A DNA stretch of 64,000 bases from Lachnospiraceae bacterium (GTDB lineage Bacteria > Bacillota > Clostridia > Lachnospirales > Lachnospiraceae): contig JAJQHQ010000092.1 of assembly GCA_021199655.1 (NCBI GenBank), forward strand, positions 1-64,000, written 5' to 3'. A program made the translations under genes and the position numbers. Every line of letters starts with the position of its first letter. Within the stretch, counting starts at the first letter, position 1. This document shows, piece after piece, positions 48,767 to 57,671 of this stretch. The notes beneath the pieces were generated by a model, which had not been told where the DNA came from, did not search any database, and worked only from the letters and a program-made list of their open reading frames with translations.

Positions 48767-48781
48767 GGAGATGATTTACAC

Positions 48782-49003
48782 ATGGGAAAAATAATATTGC
48801 GGCTGGATCGCGTTATGGCAGACAGAAAAATGTCACTAAAAGAATTATCATCTATCGTTGGCGTATCGAATGTGAATTTATCTAAGATAAAAACAGGCAA
48901 AATAAGCGCAATACGCTTCTCAACATTAGAAGCTATTTGTGATGCGTTAGACTGCCAGCCAGGAGATATTTTGGAATATAAGAAAGACGAGGAACAGGCA
49001 TGA
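48782..49003 (+). CDS. YozG-like helix-turn-helix regulator
   Basis: LDRVMADRKMSLKELSSIVGVSNVNLSKIKTGKISAIRFSTLEAICDALDCQPGDILEY. Confidence 0.88.
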   Translation: MGKIILRLDRVMADRKMSLKELSSIVGVSNVNLSKIKTGKISAIRFSTLEAICDALDCQPGDILEYKKDEEQA

Positions 49004-49833
49004 AACGAATTTTTAAAATAGCGCTGCAGATTTTGGCAATTCTATTATTTGTGATACTTTGTCAATTACCAGGCGGCATTTGGATGGACTCATGGGAAAT
49101 AAATAAGATTGCTCTTCCGCTGCACTACCTTGTTGCCTCAATCGTATATTTTCTACTGTTTTTCCTTGGATTTAAATATATCAGGAATCGTTTTTTCAAG
49201 GATATTGAAATTTATGGGCTGAATGAAGTGAAGATACACAGGAGCTATCTGCTATACGGTATAAGTGAATTAATTTTATTCTATGCAGGCGCTATGATTA
49301 TTGGAGGACACTTTATTTTCCCCGAAATGGACAATTACCTGTTCGCGCAAAATGCGGCAAGTTTTCTCGGGACATTTTTAGTTGCTCCAATCATTGAGGA
49401 ACTGGTTTTCAGAGGACTTATTCAGGGTATTATTTCAAAAAATTATAACCGATACGCAGGAGTTATCGTATCTTCTCTTATTTTTGGAGCTGTACATCTC
49501 ATGAATGGAAGCTTAAGTCTTATCAGCGCCTTTCAGCTTATTATCAGCGGAGCTCTTGTAGGTATCATGTTCAGCTGTATTTATTTGTCAACCGGTTCCA
49601 TTTGGGCAAGTATTACTGTTCATGCGTTATATAATGGCATCGGAACACTTGTTCCAGTGGATATCACAAGCACAAACGACTGGCCGGTCGTATTCGTCTT
49701 AAATAGTAGAAATCAGTTGCTGACCGGCGGGGATTATGGATTTGACTGTGCGCTTACGACCGTTATCGGATTTATATTAATAACAGTTTTCATCCTGCAT
49801 CGGGAATATAAAAAGAAAAAATCGAGACTATGA
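49000..49833 (+). CDS. CPBP-family intramembrane metalloprotease
   Basis: APIIEELVFRGLIQGII and GAVHLMNG motifs; 4-bp overlap with HTH gene. Confidence 0.88.
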   Translation: MKRIFKIALQILAILLFVILCQLPGGIWMDSWEINKIALPLHYLVASIVYFLLFFLGFKYIRNRFFKDIEIYGLNEVKIHRSYLLYGISELILFYAGAMIIGGHFIFPEMDNYLFAQNAASFLGTFLVAPIIEELVFRGLIQGIISKNYNRYAGVIVSSLIFGAVHLMNGSLSLISAFQLIISGALVGIMFSCIYLSTGSIWASITVHALYNGIGTLVPVDITSTNDWPVVFVLNSRNQLLTGGDYGFDCALTTVIGFILITVFILHREYKKKKSRL

Positions 49834-49865
49834 GAAAAAGGCATTCCATGCTTTAATAATTCAAG

Positions 49866-50405
49866 TTATAGCCTTTCGCATAAATCCAGACTGATCCATC
49901 CATTCCGTCCGCTCTGGTACGCTTTCAGCAGCCCCCATCCGGAAGCCGATCCCGTCCCTTCGGAAGTCTCCACAATCGTGAACACGCCCTTCCCGGTATA
50001 CTTCCCGGTCTTCGCAAACCCCGTCCCAGGACCCGTGCGGATATTCAGGTTGCTGATGCTCACCTTCACCTGGAAGTTTTCCGTCTCTGCACTTTCGGAA
50101 GCACCTGCCGCCGTCAACGCGCCGACATACACCACATTCCCTGATGATGCAGTGTCCGCCGCCCCGGACGCAAGCGCCGCCTTCCATGCAATCGAGCAGG
50201 GTGATTTCCCCTACTCGCCGCGCAGGGCGCATCCAACACCAGCTGGAAAACTTCCATATACCCTTGTCAGATTCCCATTTTGTAATAGCCTGCCTGGATA
50301 CCAAAATCTTTTCTGCCAGCTGCTGCTGTGTTAATCCCGCACTTTTTCTTGCCTGTGCAATTTTTTCTCCAAGCGTTAATGATTCGCCTCTGCTCTTTGT
50401 TTCCA
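49866..50405 (-). pseudogene. Disrupted gene: XRE HTH N-terminus and SH3-like C-terminus in different frames
   Basis: METKSRGESLTLGEKIAQARKSAGLTQQQLAEKILVSRQAITKWESDKG then loss of frame; SH3-like KVSISNLNIRTGPGTGFAKTGKYTGKGVFTIVET in another frame. Confidence 0.65.
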
Positions 50406-50907
50406 TAGAAAAATACCTCCGTAATAGTAATATAGAAAACGGCTCTAGTCGTTTTCTTTTGCACAGACCACAAGGCAGCGAAGCTGCCATTCCATATGCG
50501 ATCGTGTGCATCGAATCAGCTCTCGCTGTTGCTTTCACTATACGGCCCGGTACAGCAAATCACAAGAAACGCCCGTTTTCCTGCATGCTACGATGCGTAG
50601 CATGATGATTTCTGCCGCTTAAATGTTCATATTTCAGTCTGACAAATTCAGATTCTGCCATGTTTGCAAGCCCCATCCACCAGCAAAAACACTGCTGCAG
50701 CAATAATCTGACATAACCTGGCACGGCGGATTATCCGTCAAGCTTGTGTCTACGCTAATGCAAAATTAAATATTTCATCCGCTGTATTCCCAGTAGCTGT
50801 CCATAGCGGTTTTTCAATCAACTCCTTCAGCTTCATACGGGGATTATAATTTGAGAGAAGTTGAACCGGAAGCTTAAGGTCGCCAACCACCACAAAGATA
50901 TAGCCTT

Positions 50908-51396
50908 TCAATGATTGGATGAAAGCCATACCCACGGTGATGTAAAGTTACTCCCCCAGTTTTTATCTGCGTAACCATAGCTCTTTTCCGGAATGACTCT
51001 GTATGAGACTCCGTTTAATGTCACGGTTCCGCTGTAGACGCTTTTCATTCCTTCCGCGTGCCAGTACATCTCAAACGCTTTCAGGAAACGGAACAGCTTA
51101 CTGGTTCCGTAACCGACATTGAAAGCAATCTGTTTCTCTATTTCAAGATTCCAGGACATCTCTCCGCTGTCGCTCATCCACTCCGGATGCGCCGCAGCAT
51201 CTTCTTCGCTCACGGATATGCTGCCGACAAGTTTCGTATCCGAAGCGTAACTGTCATCCGCCTGTACCGAATATGGTGCTTTGCCATGAATACTCACATC
51301 ATCCCATGAGAAGAATCTATGAAGTTGACAGGGATTATTTTCATTTTCCGCGGAGCTGCCCCTGCGCGGAGCACCCCAGCATCCTGCCTTGACCAT
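50908..51396 (-). pseudogene. Tocopherol-cyclase-like remnant
   Basis: SYGYADKNWGSNFTSPWVWLSS motif but no complete gene; neighbouring fragment 50750-50935 in another frame. Confidence 0.5.
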
Positions 51397-51509
51397 CAGA
51401 TACGATGGCCGTATTCCGTTTTTCCTGTTTTCCTCAAGTTGTCCAAAAACAGGCTGTCCCTGGTTCAGCCCGGGATTGATCGTGAAAAATTCGATGAAGA
51501 ATGCTTTTT

Positions 51510-51788
51510 CTACAATCCTGCAAAAAACAATTCGTAAAAATCATCTTCTGCTTCCAGCATCGGAGAATTCTCACCGCCGCCATTCGTGCTGCGCTTCATC
51601 GCCGCATAGGATTCCTCACCTGCAGCGATGACATCAATCTCATACACGGGATACCCCAGTTCCCTGCATTTTGCGCAGAAAGCTGAAAGAGGGTTTTTCT
51701 GCTCTCTTGTCAGTAAAAATTCTTCCCGAAGTTTCTCATTCTTTTGCGCTTTTGCTTTGATTTCGTCCAACATCTCCGCGATTTCCAT
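51510..51788 (-). CDS. Small protein, possibly Nif11-like
   Basis: AEMLDEIKAKAQKNEKLREEFLLTREQKNPLSAFCAKCRELGYPVYEIDVIAAGEE...STNGGGENSPMLEAEDDFYELFF. Confidence 0.4.
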   Translation of the reverse strand: MEIAEMLDEIKAKAQKNEKLREEFLLTREQKNPLSAFCAKCRELGYPVYEIDVIAAGEESYAAMKRSTNGGGENSPMLEAEDDFYELFFAGL

Positions 51789-51833
51789 GATTCACCGTCC
51801 TTTTCTATATCGGAAATCCACCGAATCAGATAA

Positions 51834-52109
51834 CAATTCCATGCAGATGATCTACCTCGTGCTGAATAATCTCTGCCTGGTCCCATAAATCATTTTCTTC
51901 TCCGCTATCTTTGGCAGTTCGGCCACGTCCTGTTCATATGTATACAGAATTCCTGATCCTGAATCCTTTTGCGCATTCTTTACTGCATCTTTCCACCCAC
52001 TTGCAATCCGCTCGGCAAGCTTCGTGTTTCTGGATGTCGTCGTTTCATTATGTACGGCGTAAGCAATAGCCTTTTCCACATCCATCGACACACGCCGCTC
52101 GCCCTGCAT
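51834..52109 (-). pseudogene. Frameshifted peptide deformylase-like remnant
   Basis: Minus strand encodes WDQAEIIQHEVDHLHGIVI (HExxH motif) in a different frame from the upstream ORF. Confidence 0.65.
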
Positions 52110-52380
52110 CAGGCGTTTCGCACAGCCGGTCTCCGAAAAATAAAAGGCGGGAAATAAATCGCATCCTCGTCCTTTATGACATCGGATGTACGGATCATCT
52201 CATCGAGCGTCATTTCCAGTACCGGAGCTTCCACAGAAGCCGCCACCCTGCCCTAATGATTTTGCTTAGAAATGAATATTGTCCTCACTTTCTTCCATCG
52301 CAGGAAAATACCTGCAGTCCTTTTTTTCTGAATCCGTAAATCGAAATCATCTTATCACATAAAATGGGGGACTACAACTA

Positions 52381-52640
52381 TCATCTGGTGTCTCCGGATT
52401 CAGTCATAACAGAGGATTTTACTTTATGCCACAAAATAACTGACAATACAACTGTTACGCAATCCGAAATGCTCTGGCCGGAAATGACTCCATTCAGGCC
52501 TAAAGCCGCACTAAGCAAAAACAGAAGCGGAATGAGCAAAACGCCCTGACGAAGTACCGAAAGTACCGTGGCCGGAAATGCGTGTCCCACAGACTGCATG
52601 CAATTCATATTCACAAACAGGATTCCAATGAATGGCCCGG
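52381..52640 (-). pseudogene. MATE-family efflux protein C-terminal remnant
   Basis: NMNCMQSVGHAFPATVLSVLRQGVLLIPLLFLLSAALGLNGVISGQSISDCVTVVLSVILW. Confidence 0.55.
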
Positions 52641-52663
52641 ACTGTTTGATAAATACGTAAACG

Positions 52664-53539
52664 TTAAATAATCTTGACAGGTAAATCATTATTGTCTCCT
52701 GAGGAACCTTTCCTGACAGCGGACGGTGTGCAACCATAAATAGCCTTGAACGTGCGGTTAAACAGCTTCTGGTTGGTGAAACCGTTTTGCTCCATGATTT
52801 CCGCGACCGACAAGTCTGTGTTTTCCAGATCCTGATAGATATGGGCTGCGCGTACCTCATTCAGATACTGTAAAAAAGACATCCCCATTATCTTTTTGAA
52901 AAAACGACAGAAATATTCTTTGCTGAAACCGAGCTGATCGGCTGCATCCTGCAGGCTGATCGGCTCTTTATAATGTGTGATCACAAAGCTGATGACAGTG
53001 CGAATCCGTTCCGAGTTTAAAAGGCTGGCGTTTTCCGGCAGAGCACTCTGTGGATGAGAAAAATACTGGATCAGCCGCGCAAAAATCTGCAGCACATATC
53101 CTTCGGTCTCCATGGGAAGCGTCACCGGATTCCGGATATAAGCTTTTGTCAGATCCTGAAGAAGCATGCAGATATCGAGATATTCCTGAAAATTATCATC
53201 CGTAATGTCCTCCGGCGTACACCGGAACTGATAGAGATCCAGCCCCGGAATATATTTCTCCATATAAGACTTGGAAATATGGATAGAGACAAACATGGAA
53301 GTCAGATCATGAGAAAAGGTACTGTGTACCTGACGCGCGTCTACCACGATCATATGCTTGGGATGGAGCTGATGCTTTTTCCCGTCGATGGTGATGTCAC
53401 TTTCCCCGTTTAAATGAAAGAGAATCTCCAGTTCCTCGTGCCAGTGCGGCGGATGATAACCGCCCGGCGCTGTCACATAGGTGATACGAAAACCGGATGT
53501 TAGCGGCGTTCGGAAGGATTCATAATAAGGTGTGGACAT
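52664..53539 (-). CDS. AraC-family transcriptional regulator
   Basis: Cupin GGYHPPHWHEELEILFHLNGE and AraC HTH LQDAADQLGFSKEYFCRFFKKIMGMSFLQYLNEVR. Confidence 0.92.
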   Translation of the reverse strand: MSTPYYESFRTPLTSGFRITYVTAPGGYHPPHWHEELEILFHLNGESDITIDGKKHQLHPKHMIVVDARQVHSTFSHDLTSMFVSIHISKSYMEKYIPGLDLYQFRCTPEDITDDNFQEYLDICMLLQDLTKAYIRNPVTLPMETEGYVLQIFARLIQYFSHPQSALPENASLLNSERIRTVISFVITHYKEPISLQDAADQLGFSKEYFCRFFKKIMGMSFLQYLNEVRAAHIYQDLENTDLSVAEIMEQNGFTNQKLFNRTFKAIYGCTPSAVRKGSSGDNNDLPVKII

Positions 53540-53944
53540 TTTTGCAGTCTCCTTTCAGTATCGCTCATTATAGGATTGAAACAGGAATATGTCAATATCG
53601 ACTTAAAACAAATCAATATTCCGCCTTTTGTCCGGGACAAAAGCGCGGTATGCTCATGGACGTAACAAAGCAAAACAAAAAAGACATACAGAATAGCAGA
53701 CCCGGACAGAGCGCAGAAATATATCTGAATCGGGAAAAATTCTGTGAGATATTGAATTTACGAAAGTGAGGACAGGATTATGAGAAAATTCGTAGAATAT
53801 TTTAAAAAGAATCAGGTAGAAATCGCGCTGGCACTGTATGCGGTAAATATGAACGTAAACTCTTTTCAGGGATATGAGCAGATCCGTGCTATATCGGAGA
53901 GATAACACAGAACTTTCCGGAAAAACAATTCCTTAGACGTTGGC

Positions 53945-53975
53945 ACCTCGCATACATGAGGTGCCTTTTTATTCT
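53945..53975 (+). terminator. Rho-independent terminator
   Basis: GGCACCTC-gcatacat-GAGGTGCC followed by TTTTT. Confidence 0.75.
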
Positions 53976-54152
53976 GAACGGCTCCCTGCCAGGAAGAGAA
54001 GTACTGCCGATCATTCCTTACTCTCGATAGCAGTTTTCAGATCAGCAGCCGAAAGTCCTTTTTCTTTCATAATAGCAAGGACTTCCTTTATTGCTTCTTC
54101 CTCTGCCGCTTTTGCTGCAGCAGTATCTAATGCATCAATCTCAGCCTGAATT

Positions 54153-55019
54153 TCATCTTTCTGTGCTTCTAACCCGGATATCTTTTCCTGATTCCTTTGT
54201 ATCAATCAGACGCAGCAGTGTATCCGTAAATGGCTCATCCAGATGATCCATCCAATCATTCAGATCACCGGCTGGCGGCTGCTGTGAAAAACAGATCGGA
54301 GCTTCCATATCATCCGTCTTTGGCTGCTGTGCTGCAGATATTTTTGTCCGGCCAACTGAGCCGGACGATCTGGCAGCTGGCTCTAGCGGAGCAACTTCCG
54401 ATGGACACGGGTATGCAGAAAGTTCCGGCTCCCGCAACACACGTTCCTCAGCATCGAGGAGTTCCCTGCAGGAATGTGTGTGTGCCTCCACGTAATATTC
54501 GTCTATGTATTGTTTTATCGCTCCCTGCAGTTGTTTTCCTACAGAAAGAGCATCTTTATCAAAAACAGCAAGATAGACATCCATCTCATACAGCTTCAGA
54601 AAATCCTGTATCGCAGATACCGCCACCTGCAGAGCTTCTTTTTTCGGATAACCATAAATTCCGGAAGAGATCAAAGGGAACGCAATGCTCTTACAATCAT
54701 GCTGTAATGCCTGCTTCAGAGATTCCATGTAAGCAGAGCGGAGCTGTTCTTCGCATCGTAAAGCCACGTTCTGATGATAGACAGGACCGACCGCATGAAT
54801 CACATATTTTGCCGGGAGCTGAAATCCCGGCGTAATCACAGCCTGACCGGTCTCAACAGGTGAAAGCTTATCACAGGCTTTCTGCATGTCTTCCGCCCCT
54901 GCTTCGTGAAAGATTGCTCCGCATACACCGCCACCCATCCGAAGGTCTGTGTTAGCGGCGTTGACAACTGCGTCAACATTCATTTTTGTAATGTCCTGTC
55001 TAACGATTGTAAAAGGCAT
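54153..55019 (-). CDS. Macro-domain protein (ADP-ribose-binding), apparently C-terminally altered
   Basis: VDAVVNAANTDLRMGGGVCGAIFHEAG...GQAVITPGFQLPAKYVIHAVGP...IAFPLISSGIYGYP. Confidence 0.88.
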   Translation of the reverse strand: MPFTIVRQDITKMNVDAVVNAANTDLRMGGGVCGAIFHEAGAEDMQKACDKLSPVETGQAVITPGFQLPAKYVIHAVGPVYHQNVALRCEEQLRSAYMESLKQALQHDCKSIAFPLISSGIYGYPKKEALQVAVSAIQDFLKLYEMDVYLAVFDKDALSVGKQLQGAIKQYIDEYYVEAHTHSCRELLDAEERVLREPELSAYPCPSEVAPLEPAARSSGSVGRTKISAAQQPKTDDMEAPICFSQQPPAGDLNDWMDHLDEPFTDTLLRLIDTKESGKDIRVRSTER

Positions 55020-55026
55020 AAGGCAA

Positions 55027-55305
55027 TCACCCCTCTCTGCTGTTCAGATACTCGTTATAAACTGCGTTGCTGTGTTCCAGCTGTTTCTTCTGCATGATCC
55101 GTTCCCGGTCACTTAAAATCGCCAGCATCTCATCCACAACCTCCCCTTCCGGAAGTTCACTGTAATGGGACAAATAACCGATCATCCTCCGCGCTGTAAA
55201 ATCCGTATTGAGGCTCTGCGTGATCAGGTCACAGAACCGTTCTGAATATCCTTTATCCAGCATGATCTGATATAACTCCTCGCTTACTGCTGATTTTTGT
55301 TTCAT
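55027..55305 (-). CDS. Small hypothetical protein of the YolD/Y-polymerase cluster
   Basis: MKQKSAVSEELYQIMLDKGYSERFCDLITQSLNTDFTARRMIGYL. Confidence 0.65.
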   Translation of the reverse strand: MKQKSAVSEELYQIMLDKGYSERFCDLITQSLNTDFTARRMIGYLSHYSELPEGEVVDEMLAILSDRERIMQKKQLEHSNAVYNEYLNSREG

Positions 55306-55400
55306 ATGTCGTATTCTCCTTACTGCTTCTGTGCCTGCAAAAGCCACTGGATTCCTTTTATCAGCCGGGCATCGGCGTCGGCAGATACCCGGATATTTTG

Positions 55401-55847
55401 TCACGCAAACAAATCATCTATAAATTGAAACATCGCGCCGCCCAACTCCACTATCTCTTCAACAGAAATCCTTGTACCGTCTGTCATAACAAGAGTCCGG
55501 TGGAATTCATTCAGCTTCTTCACTACACCTGTCACAGTACGATACTCGCCACCGCCCTTTCTTTCATCCGGGATGAAATACGTAATTTCGACCACTGGTG
55601 ACTCATTCAGATGGGACTTGAGCAAGTTGATGCGTTCCGAGATTTTCTGCTGCTCCTCCTCGTTCAGTTCCATACGCTGATCTGTCAGCCGTGCGGTTTC
55701 CTTTACTGCAGCGTCGTAGCCGGTAAGTGCTGCAAACGGCGAAAACTGCGCTGCCCGGTCTGACATGGACATATGTTGACGTTTTGGGGAGACATGATGG
55801 GGCAGGTTGATAATGTCCTGATATTCTTCTATCTTTCTGTCAGCCAT
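55401..55847 (-). CDS. YolD-like family protein
   Basis: HHVSPKRQHMSMSDRAAQFSPFAALTGYDAAVKETARLTDQRMELNEEE. Confidence 0.82.
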   Translation of the reverse strand: MADRKIEEYQDIINLPHHVSPKRQHMSMSDRAAQFSPFAALTGYDAAVKETARLTDQRMELNEEEQQKISERINLLKSHLNESPVVEITYFIPDERKGGGEYRTVTGVVKKLNEFHRTLVMTDGTRISVEEIVELGGAMFQFIDDLFA

Positions 55848-55866
55848 TGTTCCTGTATCTCCTTCG

Positions 55867-57399
55867 CTACCTTCTATGCCCGCCGATCTGCGCATTGCGG
55901 TCACGGCCGGTGGCTCCTTCTTCCAGATTCATCCCTTTCAACAGTGCGTTCTTCCCAAATTTCTTCTGAATCTCCAGAACCGCTTTCTGCCTGCGTTTTT
56001 CCTTATCAAGTTCTTCCTGTTCCTTTTCACGCTGTTTTTCAAGAGCGGCATAATCCGTAAATAAATCCAACTGTTCAGGCTCCGGGGGCTTTACCATTTC
56101 TTCACTTACAACGTGATTAGCGACAACGTACATCCGACGCACCAGCAGATTGTGGTCAACGATACGGTCAAACAATTCCATAGCCGCATTGGTAATCAGC
56201 ACTGTAGATGCTGTCTGCCTGCCAAGATTGATGGAACCATGCGCCTGTTTTGGAATGTTTCTTCCATAGTGGTCGGTGGTGACTTCGCCTTTATATGATT
56301 TCCGACGTGCAGGATCTGCCAGATTTTCTGTATCATACCCTACTGTTAGGACGATCTGGTCAGCCACCAGTCCTTTGTCCACAAGGTCAAGTGAAAGGGA
56401 ATCCGCCATTTCCCTGACGACAAGTTTTGCCTTGTCAAATTCATAAGGAGACTGCAGTACCTGCCCGGAGCTGATGCTGTTATTTTCCGGCTTATAACTT
56501 TTAATATCAGAAATGCGGCAGGGTTCCCATCCCCATGCATGGTCGATCAAAAGTTCCGCGTTGATGCCAAATTCCTTATAAAGCTGATCCTCACCATAGC
56601 TGCTTAAAGAGCATCTGGCAATGTCTCCCATCGTATAAAGGCCCATTTTTTCCAGCCGTCTGGCATAGCCACGGCCTACACGCCAGAAATCCGTGATAGG
56701 CTGGTGTGTCCACAGCTTCTGGCGGTAGCTCATCTCATCCAGTTCCGCAATACGCACTCCGTCTTTATCCGCCGGAATATGTTTTGCTTCCACATCCATC
56801 GCAATTTTACAAAGATACAGGTTGGTGCCGATGCCAGCCGTGGCCGTGATTCCGGTTTCCTTCAGGACTTCCTGGATCATTTTCATTGCCAGCTCATGAG
56901 GGGTACACCCATATGTCTGCAGATAATCCGTCACATCCATGAACACCTCGTCGATGCTGTAAACATGGATATCTTCCGGTGCGATGTAGCGCAGATAGAT
57001 CTGATAAATCTCTGTGCTGCGCTGCATATAATGTGCCATCTGCGGTGTCGCCACAATGTAGTCCAAAGATAACGATGGGTCTGCATTCAGTTCATTGATA
57101 TCACAGGAGGAGTCGGTAAAGCTCCGCCCCGGTGCACGCCTCTGCCGTTCATTATTGACTTCTTTCACACGCTGAACGACCTCAAATAATCTTGCCCTTC
57201 CGGGGATACCATAGGTTTTCAAAGAAGGGGAAACCGCAAGGCAGATTGTTTTCTCTGTACGGCTTAAATCCGCGACCACCAGATTGGTAGTCAGCGGGTC
57301 CAGACCGCGCTCCGCGCATTCCACCGAGGCGTAAAAGGATTTTAAGTCAATGGCGATATAAAAACGTTCTGACAAGCGGTTCACCTCTTTCCCTTCCAT
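55867..57399 (-). CDS. Y-family DNA polymerase (DinB/UvrX/UmuC-like)
   Basis: FYIAIDLKSFYASVECAERGLDPLTTNLVVADLSRTEKTICLAVSP...VYSIDEVFMDVT...TATAGIGTNLYLCKIAMD. Confidence 0.93.
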   Translation of the reverse strand: MEGKEVNRLSERFYIAIDLKSFYASVECAERGLDPLTTNLVVADLSRTEKTICLAVSPSLKTYGIPGRARLFEVVQRVKEVNNERQRRAPGRSFTDSSCDINELNADPSLSLDYIVATPQMAHYMQRSTEIYQIYLRYIAPEDIHVYSIDEVFMDVTDYLQTYGCTPHELAMKMIQEVLKETGITATAGIGTNLYLCKIAMDVEAKHIPADKDGVRIAELDEMSYRQKLWTHQPITDFWRVGRGYARRLEKMGLYTMGDIARCSLSSYGEDQLYKEFGINAELLIDHAWGWEPCRISDIKSYKPENNSISSGQVLQSPYEFDKAKLVVREMADSLSLDLVDKGLVADQIVLTVGYDTENLADPARRKSYKGEVTTDHYGRNIPKQAHGSINLGRQTASTVLITNAAMELFDRIVDHNLLVRRMYVVANHVVSEEMVKPPEPEQLDLFTDYAALEKQREKEQEELDKEKRRQKAVLEIQKKFGKNALLKGMNLEEGATGRDRNAQIGGHRR

Positions 57400-57671
57400 T
57401 TGTGTTCAATCCGTTTTTTTCATAATCAGATATTTATCCATGAAGAAAACAATGACCGAATCACCTATTCCATATAAGAGTTGCGATGCAACACCACACG
57501 CCTGATACAAAACCGGCGACCTGGCGGATGCGGTTGCCTGCATTGTTCCGGTAAACTTTCCACCCAAAAGGGCATACAATCCATTCTGTATGGCTCTTAT
57601 GCCGCTCAAAATAATCCCTCATTCTGCTTATTGTCATGACCAGCTCCTCCCGCATAAAGGTTGTTTTCTGT

